Shown piece after piece: positions 19,501-26,941 of a DNA stretch of 64,000 bases (positions are counted from its first letter, which is position 1; each line of letters starts with the position of its first letter). The translations under genes were made by a program, and so were the position numbers. Source of the DNA: Mesorhizobium sp. L-8-3 (GTDB lineage Bacteria > Pseudomonadota > Alphaproteobacteria > Rhizobiales > Rhizobiaceae); the NCBI RefSeq assembly GCF_016756615.1, contig NZ_AP023262.1:7007501-7071500 (forward strand). The letters run 5' to 3'. Under the pieces are notes generated by a model, which did not search any database, was not told the origin of the DNA, and saw only the letters and a list, made by a program, of their open reading frames with translations.

Positions 19501-22500
19501 CTTCCTGCCGACCGGTCCGGCGAACAGCTGGCATACGCGTGGCCAGCGAGGCCTTGATGAAACCGCAGCCGTCATACGGTCGCAAGGCGATCGGGCCTTC
19601 CGGCCCAATCAGCTTGAAGGGATGTTCCTGGTTGGCAGGGCGGTCCGGCAGCAGCGACAATTTGAAGGCGCCTTCCAACGCGTAGTCGCGAGGCCCCAGA
19701 CCTTGTAAATTCGGTGGCGCTGCAAACCCCCTGCGCTGAGTGTAGTAATATGCCTCTTTGAAAGGCGCCCAAGAGCGCGATAGCTGCTCGAACGCAGTGC
19801 CCGGTGCGGTTTCGGCATAGGGAATGGCCAGCAGCTTTCCGCCGGAAGATGCTGCCTCCACCCGACCTGGAATGCGGGCGGCGACCTGCGAAAGCGTCTT
19901 CGGCGGCGGCTTTAACTTGCTGCCGCCGAACAGGTCCATGCGGTATGGCACGCCCTCGACGGTCAACGTGCGCGCCAGCATGAACGGGCTCGGCTTTCCG
20001 GGCAGTTGCACCGCGACCATCTTCACCGCCCCCGAGGTCAGGCGATGAAAGATCGAATAGCGTGTCTCGGCCTCCGTGGCCAGTTGCCGGCCCTGCATGT
20101 CGACCACCGGCAATCGCATCAGCCCCGCCTCGCCCTGGGGCGGTCTGGGCTCGTGGTCCATGGCTCGCAAAGTCTGATGGACGTCGAAGACGGACGCTCG
20201 ATTTTGGGCCTGCACCGTCGCGGCGTTCTGCGCCATGAACGTGTCCAGCGCATCGGTCGGACCCTCCGCTTCGATCTGCGCGATCAGGTTCCAGCTCATG
20301 TTGGAAAGGTCGCGTTCGACGAGCTCGCGCGTGCTGTCCAGGATTTCCTTGGTCTTGGACTGCAGCTCGTCGCGCCTCGCACGCAAATCGGGCTTGTTGC
20401 CCTCGACATAGGGCCGCCGCAGCAACCCTGCCAGGCTCGCACGGGCCTTGAGCACTTGATAGATCGACAGGGCCAGACAACGGGTCGAGTACGGCCCGCG
20501 GGCCCGCTCGGCATCGCTTGCCCTGAGATGGGCTTCGATCTTGTGCTCCACGATCGGTTGGATATCGTTCAGCAAGTTCAGAGCCGGCCGCCGGTGCCAA
20601 AGCAGCTGCTTGCGCGGACTGCGAGCCAGCGGCAGCAGAGCGGCGCACAGATTGCCCATGGTTTCGAGGTTATTCTCATGGGCAAAGCCAGGGGCACGAT
20701 GCAATTCCGCGAGCCGATTTAAACCTGCTCCTGCGAGCGAACCGAGATCATCATACAATTGAGCCTTGGCCAACGCCTTCAAGATGCTCGTGACGCCCAC
20801 CGCGTCGGCCTCCTCCAGACGATCACTGGCATAATGAAGATAATGAGCCAGTTTGTGCAGCCGATCTTTCAGCAGAGCGGCCTCTGCAATCTCTCCGGCG
20901 TCCTCGCTCCTGAGGATCCCCCGCGCCAAACTGTTGGCGATACTGGAGAGCCCGGGCGCGGCAAAATGACGGAATGGTTGACCCGCCTGGCCGAGTCTGC
21001 GCGCGATCTCCAAAATCGCCTGGCTGCACGCCTCTTCTTCCGCAAACCTGTCGAAGCCGTTGAGCAGATTTGCCAGTTGCTGCGGATTAACCCCGGAGAG
21101 TCGCTCGGCACCGCGAAGCACCTCACCGGCGATCGCCGCGGTGGCCTGACGTGATTTCTCCTCCTGCGGCCACTTGCTAAAGCCGTTCACCAGGTTCGCC
21201 AGGTGCTGCGAGGTAAAATCAGGGAGCCGGTTAGCGCTGCGAATCACCTCACCAGCAATCGCCGCGGCGGCCTGACGTAAGGCCTCCTCTTCCGGCCATT
21301 TGCTGAAGCCGTTCACCAGGTTCGCGAGGTACTGCGAGCTAAAGTCAGGGGGCGGGTTTGTGCTGCGAAGCACCTCACCAGCGATCGCAACGGTGGCCTG
21401 ACGTGAGTTCTCCTCTTGCGGCCATTTACTGAAGCCGTTTACCAGGTTCGCCAGATCCTGCCCATTGAATCCCGACAGCCGGCCGGCGCGGCGAGGCACC
21501 GCCCGGGCGATCGCAACCATGGCCTCGCGGCAGTCCAAAGGCCACTTGCTGAAACCGTTCACCAGGTTCGCCAGATCCTGCCCATTAAATCCCGACAGCC
21601 GGCCGGTGCGGCGAGGCACCGCCCGGGCGATCGCAACGATGGCGCCACGGCAGTCCTCGGGCCATTTGCTGAAACCGTTCACCAGGTTTGCCAGCTCCTG
21701 CGGTTCAAACCCAGACAGCTGGTCGGCGCGGTGACGGACCTCACCGGCGATCGCAACTGTGGCTTGATGTGAGTTTTCCCATCGCGGCCACTTGCTGAAG
21801 CCGTTCACTAGGCTCGCCAGGTGCAGCGGAAGAAATTCAGAGAGTGGCTCGCCGCAGCGAAGCACCTCGCCGGCGACCACATTGGTGGCGTAACCCAAAT
21901 TCACCTCTTGCGGCCACTTGCTGAAGCCCTTCACCAGGTTCGCCAGGTGCTGCACATCAAAATCAGAAAGCCCCTTGCGGCGGCCGGCGCGGTGACAGAC
22001 TTCACCGGCGATTGCAACGGTGGCGCGTGAGCACTCCGCCGCTTGCAATTTGCTGAAGCCGTTCACCAGGTTCGCCAGGTGCTGCGGATCGAAACCAGAA
22101 AGCCCGGCCTTTGGGAGGTCCGCGAGGCGACAGACTTCAGCGGCGATTGCAATTGTAGCGCCGCGGCAGTCCTCTGGCCACTTGCTGAACCCGTTCACCA
22201 GGTTCGCCAATGCCTGCGCATCAAACACAGGCAGCTTGCCGGCCCCGCCAGCGACCTGACGCGCGATCGCAACTATAGCGCCGCGGCAGTCCAAAGGCCA
22301 CTTGCTGAAGCCGTTCACCAAATTCGCCAACGCCTGCGGATACCACCCAGTCCGGCCGGCTTTTTCATCGGCGAGGCGACCGATCGAATCGGCTATGACA
22401 ATTTCATCGGCGAGGCGACAGACCGCATCGGCTATGACAATGGTCGCCTGATGTGAGTTCCCCGGTTCCCGCGCCTTGCTGAACCCGTTCACCAGGTTTG

Positions 22501-24940
22501 CGAATGCCTGCGAATTAAACCCAGACAGGCCGGCTTTTTCACCGGCGCGGCCACAGACCTTCCCGGCGATTGCATCGATAACGCCGCAACACTCCTCCTC
22601 TAGCGGCCACTTGCTCAACCCGTTCACAACGTTACCCAGGTTCTGCGGATCAAAATCAGAGAGCCCGGCAGGGCGGCGGCGAATCTCGGCGGCAACTGCT
22701 ACCGTGGCCTTACGAGCGTTCTCCTGTTCCGGCCACTTGCTGAATCCGTTGACCAGCAGAGCGAGACTTTGACCGTTGAGCTCCGACAGCGCTCCGGGTT
22801 GCTCATGAAACAGCTTGGCGATTGTGATCATTCCATTGCGACATTCCGCCAATCGGGGATGTCGACTGAACGACAATACGAACAGCGAAAGCGTTTTGCT
22901 TTCGACATCGTTCAGCGCCCTGCCGAGCCTCGACACCTGAGCTGCCATGGCCCTGCAAGCTTCCATGCCTGCCTGACCTCCAGGCTCCCGGCTCGTCGCG
23001 TTGCATGAGGTGGCGAACCCCCAGGTATTGCCGGCGCGGACATCGTCCTCCCATCTTGGAACAAAGTGACGGGTGAACTCGGAAGCGGCCTTTCGCAGGA
23101 ATGTTGCCCGATGCGCCTGACTCTGCAGCCTCTTGTCGTTCTCCACCACAGCGTATGAGAATTCATTGATGTCGTGTGCGAAGAAAATTTTGTGCAAAGC
23201 GTCATTAAGTAGTGCATCGTCGAAGCTCTGTGCAGCTACATGGTCGAAACGCCGCCGTTCCGGTCCTGCAACCGGCCTGGACTGGCTTTGGTCATGGCGT
23301 GCGAGCGTGTCCGGTTGCGACCTACTCGGTTCTTGATCGCCGAGCCAGGACCTCTCAAAACGCAAAGAGCTTTCTTGCCTACCCATCGCTTCGCCGTGCC
23401 GACCTTGGGGAGAACCATGCCGCGGCCCACTGGTTGCGCCTCGCGAACCTGCAAGGGCTCCGCGGGGAGCTATGGAGTAATCGGCAGATTTGTCGCCAAG
23501 GGCTTCGTCGGCCCCTCGCACGACGCGAGCATAGGACATTCTATCTTGGGGCCCAGAGTGCGTCCGCTCCACGCCGGCATCGGACGATTGGCTGGATTGC
23601 CCAGGGGCATGACTTGATTGCGAGTTCAGAGCTTTGGCCAGTTCCTGCGCCTGGTTCAACATTCCTTTGAGCCGGACTGTTTTGTCTTGCACTTCGGGCA
23701 CCTGTGCAGGCGCAAGCAGGCCTGGTCGACGAGGCTCATCCAACGCGGCCGGACAGGCCCGCATCTCGGCGGGCTGCGTCTGCAGGCGCTCGACCACGGT
23801 TTCCGCGACGTAGCGGGCGTCCTCGGGTTTCACCTGGCGCTCTTGCGTCAGTGCTTCCATGGACGGCGGCGCCTGCTTTGCCGACTGTGCGCCCGCCGAC
23901 GCACTCGCACGCGCCTCCTCCGCGCTCACAAGCTTCGTACCCATATCCGAGAGCACTAGAACCTTGTCTGCTGGCGCCGTGTCGCTGTCGACGGCAGCGA
24001 CTTGCGACGCCCGCCCGGGGGCTGAACTCCCGGCGCCAACGGCCGGCTTGCCCTTGCCTTTCCGCTTCCTACGCGCTGCGGCGCCTGCCACCGCAGCCTT
24101 GCCGGCAGTGTCGGCCGGTATTCCAGCGCCCATATCGGCTGGTGGTGCTATGTTCGCTGGCCAGTTCGGCTGCAGTGCCAGAGTGCCTTTGGCCACTGGA
24201 GACTTGCCGACAGTGTCGATCTGTATCGTAGCGCCAGCGTCGGCCGGCGAGGCAATGAGCGCTGGCGCCTTCGGCTGCAGTGCCAGAGTGCCTTTGGCCA
24301 CTCGAGACTTGCCGGCAGTTTCGGCTGGTATCGCAGCGCCAGCGTCGGGCGGCAGTGCAACGGCTGGCGGCTTCGGCTGCAGTTCCAGCAAGTGCATGAC
24401 CTCGTGCCCGACGATCCACGCGCCTTCCACGATCTGGCTCAACAGTTCCAATGGGAGGTCGGCACTTGTTTGGTGATCGTTTAGGTTGGTCCGGATGACT
24501 TGCAACTCGGACGCAAACTCCGAAAGCCGCTCGATGACTCCTTCCAAAACGGCGCAGTGATCTGCGTCGAGTGGGTGCCCACCGCTGCTCAGAACAGCGT
24601 TCTGTGTCGAAAGGAATGCCGGTAAAACGTCCCCGCTGAAGGCTTCCAGCAGACGCACTCGCCCATTCTCAACCATGAGGATTTCCCTGACGGGTGCGTC
24701 GAACGTGCTCGCCTGCGGCTCAATCTTCGCCCGCGCGAGATCGATCCGAGATTGCAGATACACGAGCTTGCTATGCATTACCGAGCCGGTTGCCAGCCGC
24801 AGCGTGGCCTCTTCTTCCTGCCGCATCTTGGCTGTTGCACTTGGCAAGCTGGCAGTGGCGCGCCAGGCGGCTCGCCCCCGTTCGCAGTGCCCTACCTTCT
24901 TTTCCCACCATTTCACGCAGGCCGCATGCGCCTCCACCAC
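16499..24940 (-). CDS. Giant SKWP-repeat type III effector (SKWP1), main 3' part, with DFDGD motif and shikimate-kinase domain
   Basis: A 2813-residue frame, nominal start GTG 24940, which really continues a gene starting at 25668 (see the slippage site). Order by residue: helical region 1-200; three 35-residue LALQPK...AGK repeats (about 190-290); disordered serine/glutamine-rich linker to about 570; about 14 SKWP repeats (LVNGFSKWP, about 700-1310) as in Ralstonia RipS and Xanthomonas XopAD effectors. The central region carries LDGDFDGD at about 2046-2053 and the nearby GVLIGRSPYDKPNLRPF. A C-terminal shikimate-kinase domain (about 2620-2800) has Walker A GMPSAGKTT, FIDTD, YFRKLE, ATGGGS and RPLL, all intact. 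The last eight codons and the stop come from the IS6 element. It is probably injected into plant cells by the Rhc system. Enzymatic roles are inference. Confidence 0.85.
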   Translation of the reverse strand: MVEAHAACVKWWEKKVGHCERGRAAWRATASLPSATAKMRQEEEATLRLATGSVMHSKLVYLQSRIDLARAKIEPQASTFDAPVREILMVENGRVRLLEAFSGDVLPAFLSTQNAVLSSGGHPLDADHCAVLEGVIERLSEFASELQVIRTNLNDHQTSADLPLELLSQIVEGAWIVGHEVMHLLELQPKPPAVALPPDAGAAIPAETAGKSRVAKGTLALQPKAPALIASPADAGATIQIDTVGKSPVAKGTLALQPNWPANIAPPADMGAGIPADTAGKAAVAGAAARRKRKGKGKPAVGAGSSAPGRASQVAAVDSDTAPADKVLVLSDMGTKLVSAEEARASASAGAQSAKQAPPSMEALTQERQVKPEDARYVAETVVERLQTQPAEMRACPAALDEPRRPGLLAPAQVPEVQDKTVRLKGMLNQAQELAKALNSQSSHAPGQSSQSSDAGVERTHSGPQDRMSYARVVRGADEALGDKSADYSIAPRGALAGSRGATSGPRHGSPQGRHGEAMGRQESSLRFERSWLGDQEPSRSQPDTLARHDQSQSRPVAGPERRRFDHVAAQSFDDALLNDALHKIFFAHDINEFSYAVVENDKRLQSQAHRATFLRKAASEFTRHFVPRWEDDVRAGNTWGFATSCNATSREPGGQAGMEACRAMAAQVSRLGRALNDVESKTLSLFVLSFSRHPRLAECRNGMITIAKLFHEQPGALSELNGQSLALLVNGFSKWPEQENARKATVAVAAEIRRRPAGLSDFDPQNLGNVVNGLSKWPLEEECCGVIDAIAGKVCGRAGEKAGLSGFNSQAFANLVNGFSKAREPGNSHQATIVIADAVCRLADEIVIADSIGRLADEKAGRTGWYPQALANLVNGFSKWPLDCRGAIVAIARQVAGGAGKLPVFDAQALANLVNGFSKWPEDCRGATIAIAAEVCRLADLPKAGLSGFDPQHLANLVNGFSKLQAAECSRATVAIAGEVCHRAGRRKGLSDFDVQHLANLVKGFSKWPQEVNLGYATNVVAGEVLRCGEPLSEFLPLHLASLVNGFSKWPRWENSHQATVAIAGEVRHRADQLSGFEPQELANLVNGFSKWPEDCRGAIVAIARAVPRRTGRLSGFNGQDLANLVNGFSKWPLDCREAMVAIARAVPRRAGRLSGFNGQDLANLVNGFSKWPQEENSRQATVAIAGEVLRSTNPPPDFSSQYLANLVNGFSKWPEEEALRQAAAAIAGEVIRSANRLPDFTSQHLANLVNGFSKWPQEEKSRQATAAIAGEVLRGAERLSGVNPQQLANLLNGFDRFAEEEACSQAILEIARRLGQAGQPFRHFAAPGLSSIANSLARGILRSEDAGEIAEAALLKDRLHKLAHYLHYASDRLEEADAVGVTSILKALAKAQLYDDLGSLAGAGLNRLAELHRAPGFAHENNLETMGNLCAALLPLARSPRKQLLWHRRPALNLLNDIQPIVEHKIEAHLRASDAERARGPYSTRCLALSIYQVLKARASLAGLLRRPYVEGNKPDLRARRDELQSKTKEILDSTRELVERDLSNMSWNLIAQIEAEGPTDALDTFMAQNAATVQAQNRASVFDVHQTLRAMDHEPRPPQGEAGLMRLPVVDMQGRQLATEAETRYSIFHRLTSGAVKMVAVQLPGKPSPFMLARTLTVEGVPYRMDLFGGSKLKPPPKTLSQVAARIPGRVEAASSGGKLLAIPYAETAPGTAFEQLSRSWAPFKEAYYYTQRRGFAAPPNLQGLGPRDYALEGAFKLSLLPDRPANQEHPFKLIGPEGPIALRPYDGCGFIKASLATRMPAVRRTGRQEGPDRVPAFGEGRRSSLPASALQHYPRSEQVADEAHEKAKTWLESREGKELTAEELFRTVTVGHIDGPGAVAVPSADKCLHVPTLKSETLTGKSGVLIGRSPYDKPNLRPFSADLVKSAVDGDPTAAFLDTCVAIQYSFNVAQKSGEELAADDPTFFAKGILIVVPDEMWPAAHADRGLVLSAEDVKSHSHWTTGKDRVKEDTPLDCLGILQATEVFAPGSLVAVPTGEQKKLDGDFDGDTVIIIGDRPQLYEHVREFDEKEQALGLPSLKPPKSHTPALDGDKYQFGRASQILAATQDVLETYSGLQRNFLAQSHEARGWFAERAIFGTYEGVHHELRRDIGQLLGREEEVSGQDIETVFARARREIEVARHPVAREMAALLVADLEAWAQKPERLPETVGPVNDAKSTTLSAAVSELLPDLADAYPVTNQPRDRIRALIDNYPARIDPRPDGYNPDDLVQSANNLLSLGIKVGTDAYKSNTGARLFSRKSQDLQRLLHTTPGLRSVPYVKGLAASLNHGRFDVDAALKDLEDNPTLTASVMETSINLAAEHGILRRPSGLRPTAEAAEMIPLTPEEASERARIEVARATKEEGKITAAALSVAASLRKMEIQVKMPHLERRLRSERSIREQLTGTSISSGSTPQLISSAVRHVFEIPDNDFTRAFKAAILAFEEQHYTEIEVTNWFKFERPSYLGIHTVLATTEGYRFQVEFHTPASYSAKVDNHDAYKEMQELKRRDALQKAEKLEQKVREGNKAVDRPDNVLSIAHWRDGKDSAAAAPGLRAVGRSTESEIAKSPEAKETVAALGHRPVVLVGMPSAGKTTIGAPLAKRLGLRFIDTDQEIQKQTGKSITQIFNTNGEGYFRKLEAEAIARVLEQGPAVIATGGGSLNDEQTRRLIADKAVSIWINTDPRVLRRRLRNDTTRPLLRGSDRDQTVPQLMDERKPFYEQANVRFVPPRKNDKQNAGPCLKALHAYLCPTGADAQSLSNISHGTVKLSAD
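20990..22800 (-). repeat. Tandem SKWP repeats within SKWP1
   Basis: About 14 tandem units of roughly 105-130 bp, each encoding a helical pair with the core LANLVNGFSKWP...A..IA.EV. One pair (about 21427-21543 and 21544-21660) is nearly identical at DNA level, pointing to recent unequal crossing-over. A 42-bp duplication (about 22364-22448) repeats the codons for IADxxxRLADE. Confidence 0.9.
24080..24390 (-). repeat. Three 105-bp tandem repeats in the SKWP1 linker
   Basis: Each unit encodes a version of LALQPKxPAxxAxPADAGAxIxxxTAGKxxVAKGT. The stretch cagtgccagagtgcctttgg recurs at a spacing of 105 bp. The paralogous 791-residue protein has only one copy of the unit, so the array expanded after duplication. 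Confidence 0.8.
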
Positions 24941-24966
24941 ACTCTCCGGGGTAGCCGTGGATTGAG

Positions 24967-25668
24967 TCAGCCCGGTCGCTTCTTCCTCAGCTTTTTTTTT
25001 TGCAATTTGTGGATAGTCGGTTCGGCAAGGCGGCTATATTCTTGCACCGCATCCCACACGAGGTAGCGGCAGGTAATCAACTGGTTGTCGTCCACAATGG
25101 TCCGCGCCAAAGCCGGGGATAGGCTCTTGTAGTGGTGCAGAGCTGCTGAGCCTGCATTGATGACCTGATCGAGCAGCTTTTCATCGCCCGGGTCTTGCCT
25201 GGCCGCGTTAAAGCGCATGCCCACTAGCGTAAGCAGACTGTCCATTCGTCGCTTTTCCTTGATTTCGTCGCCTGACAAGCAAATGGGCGCTGCCACACCC
25301 GAAGTTGGCGGCTGGCTGGCGACCGGGGCCAGGGTTTCACCCTCCAACATTGACGGAACACTGCGCCGCCGCGGACCGGCTGCACGTGGCGCGGCGGCGG
25401 CATGCCGCGCAGCGTCCAGGGTTCCGTGTATACCAACGGAGGGGCCGGACGGCCTGTCGTGCAGGGCGTCATCGGCACCGCGCTCCATTGGCACGGCGGG
25501 CGTCCTTCTATTTATCTCCACAGAGCGCATCTGCTCCACGACGGTATCGAACGACTGGCTGCCTGCCCCAGGCGCAAGACTTGATTGCGAGCGCGAACTG
25601 CTCGCCTCCCCCGTCCTGCCGACTCTCTTTTCAGTCCGCGATCTCCCAGATCGGTTCACGCCCGTCAT
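24967..25668 (-). CDS. SKWP1 effector, 5' part (secretion-signal region), out of frame with the main part
   Basis: 233 codons from ATG 25668. The N-terminus MTGVNRSGRSRTEKR...SSSRSQSSLAPGAGSQ is polar, serine- and arginine-rich, typical of a type III secretion signal. It is closely similar to the starts of the two paralogues in this window (MTGIGRSGKSR, MTGVDRRLNA). The frame ends nine codons past a run of ten A (24992-25001). Adding one A makes it read straight into the 2813-residue frame (...LQKKKAEEEATGLTQS...), giving a protein of 3056 residues. The gene may be broken, miscalled, or rescued by slippage. A tts box lies about 230 bp upstream. Confidence 0.75.
   Translation of the reverse strand: MTGVNRSGRSRTEKRVGRTGEASSSRSQSSLAPGAGSQSFDTVVEQMRSVEINRRTPAVPMERGADDALHDRPSGPSVGIHGTLDAARHAAAAPRAAGPRRRSVPSMLEGETLAPVASQPPTSGVAAPICLSGDEIKEKRRMDSLLTLVGMRFNAARQDPGDEKLLDQVINAGSAALHHYKSLSPALARTIVDDNQLITCRYLVWDAVQEYSRLAEPTIHKLQKKKLRKKRPG
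24992..25001 (-). other. A10 homopolymer at the frame junction (candidate transcriptional slippage site)
   Basis: On the coding strand a run of ten A follows TTGC and precedes GCTGAGGAAG. Eleven A would join the 5' and 3' frames of the SKWP1 gene exactly. Runs of nine or ten A are known sites of RNA-polymerase slippage in Shigella T3SS genes such as mxiE and spa13. Mutation or sequencing error is the alternative. Confidence 0.6.
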
Positions 25669-25896
25669 ATTCCGTCTCCGATATAGGCGAGGATGTGTTG
25701 CCTATGCTGTTGGGGCTGATGTCGCTGAGCCCTAGCGTATGAAGGCTTTGATGAGTGAAATCACGCCTCGTCAGCTTCGCCAATGCGCGTGTAGTGTGCA
25801 TCGGACGGGCCACCAATTCGCTATACTAGGATTTGCACTACTATCTTTCCGTTAGCGTCGGGCCGGTTAGGCACGGCAGGTCTAGATAGATCGCTT

Positions 25897-25914
25897 GGCT
25901 GACGATTAGCTGAC
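25897..25914 (-). promoter_or_regulatory. tts box upstream of SKWP1
   Basis: The minus strand reads GTCAGCTAATCGTCAGCC, matching the TtsI-binding consensus GTCAGCTTnTCGnnAGCT at nearly every fixed position. It lies about 230 bp ahead of the SKWP1 start and 90 bp from the left end of IS6 copy 2. Confidence 0.75.
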
Positions 25915-26003
25915 GGAGAGTTTCAGAACCGTCCCGGGTTTGGCGAAGGCCATTTGGTTTGAGTCACGCGGCTATGGCTGGTTCTTGCAGCATGGCGTAG
26001 TAT

Positions 26004-26817
26004 GGCACCGTAAAGTTAACCGACGGCTGATGAAGATGTGCGAACATGGGCCATGTCAGAAGTTGCTCGTGATCCGCTTTATCGTTGCCACCGCTTTCCC
26101 GCCGAGATCATTGCGCACGCGGTATGGCTCTACTTTCGCTTTCCGCTCAGCCTGCGCATGGACATGTTGGCGGCCCGCGGCATCATCGTCACGCATCAGA
26201 CCATTCGAAGCTGGGCGGAGAAATTCGGGCGGCATTTCGCCCGGGAGATCAAGCGACGGTCAGCCGGCTGCCTGGGCGACAAATGGCATCTCGACGAATG
26301 TGTGGTGGCCATCAATGGCAAGAAGCAGTGGCTCTGGCGTGCCGTCGATCAGGACGGCTTGGTCCTCGAAGTGCTGGTGCAAAGCCGCCGAAATGCCAAG
26401 GCGGCAAAGTGTCTGATGCGCAAGTTGCTGAAGGCTCAAGGGCGGACACCACGAGTCATGATCACCGACAAGCTCCGGTCCTATGATGCCGCCAGGCGCG
26501 ACCTCATGCCCGGTGTCGAACACCGGTCGCACAAAGGCCTCAATAATCGAGCGGAAAATTCGCACCAGCCGACCCGACGACGCGAAAGGACCATGAAACG
26601 CTTCAAGTCGGCACGCCAGCTTCAGCGGTTCGTTTCCATCCATGATCCGATTGCCAACCTGTTCCACTTTCCCCGCAATACGCTGTCATCGGCTCAACAT
26701 CGAGACCTGCGTAACGCCGCCATGCAAATCTGGAACAAAATCGCGTGTCTCGCCGCAGCGTGACAGCCGTCCCGGCCAGCTATCGCTGCATCAATCCGCT
26801 GATAACTTTACAGTGCC
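26004..26817 (+). mobile_element. IS6-family element, copy 2 (814 bp)
   Basis: Same length, ends and orientation as copies 1 and 3, with near-identity to copy 3. The flanking 8-mers (cgtagtat, tgctcgat) differ, so there is no target-site duplication. It separates the SKWP1 promoter region from the 3' end of the paralogous effector gene. Confidence 0.92.
26053..26763 (+). CDS. tnp: IS6-family DDE transposase (copy 2)
   Basis: 236 residues from ATG 26053. It has the same helix-turn-helix and DDE residues as copy 1 (DECVV, TDKLRSYD, NRAENSHQ) and appears intact. Differences from copy 1 include KCLMRK for KRLMRK and AVDQDGL for GVDQDGF. It is almost identical to copy 3, differing only near the C-terminus (CLAAA against CLATA), so these two copies are recent relatives. 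Confidence 0.92.
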   Translation: MSEVARDPLYRCHRFPAEIIAHAVWLYFRFPLSLRMDMLAARGIIVTHQTIRSWAEKFGRHFAREIKRRSAGCLGDKWHLDECVVAINGKKQWLWRAVDQDGLVLEVLVQSRRNAKAAKCLMRKLLKAQGRTPRVMITDKLRSYDAARRDLMPGVEHRSHKGLNNRAENSHQPTRRRERTMKRFKSARQLQRFVSIHDPIANLFHFPRNTLSSAQHRDLRNAAMQIWNKIACLAAA

Positions 26818-26941
26818 TGCTCGATGCCGGCCATCGCGAGAATCAGCCACACCTGCGATCCAGGCCACTGCCGCTCCGCCAGGGGTTTCCCAGATTGCGC
26901 CTCTGTCTACTAAGCTGGTTGGAATCCACAAAATGCCGATG

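Noticed and set aside
21000..22800. Regular spaced repeats that could suggest a CRISPR array
   Set aside because: Units of 105-130 bp are in frame, variable and encode SKWP helical repeats; no short palindromic repeats or cas genes.
25755..25790. gtcagcttcgcc on the plus strand as a tts box
   Set aside because: Only the first half matches the consensus and it faces away from the effector gene; the site at 25897-25914 is better.
15712..26817. Classical composite transposon bounded by IS6 copies 1 and 2
   Set aside because: No target duplication at the outer ends, and SKWP1's stop lies inside copy 1; an IS26-like translocatable unit or recombination fits better.
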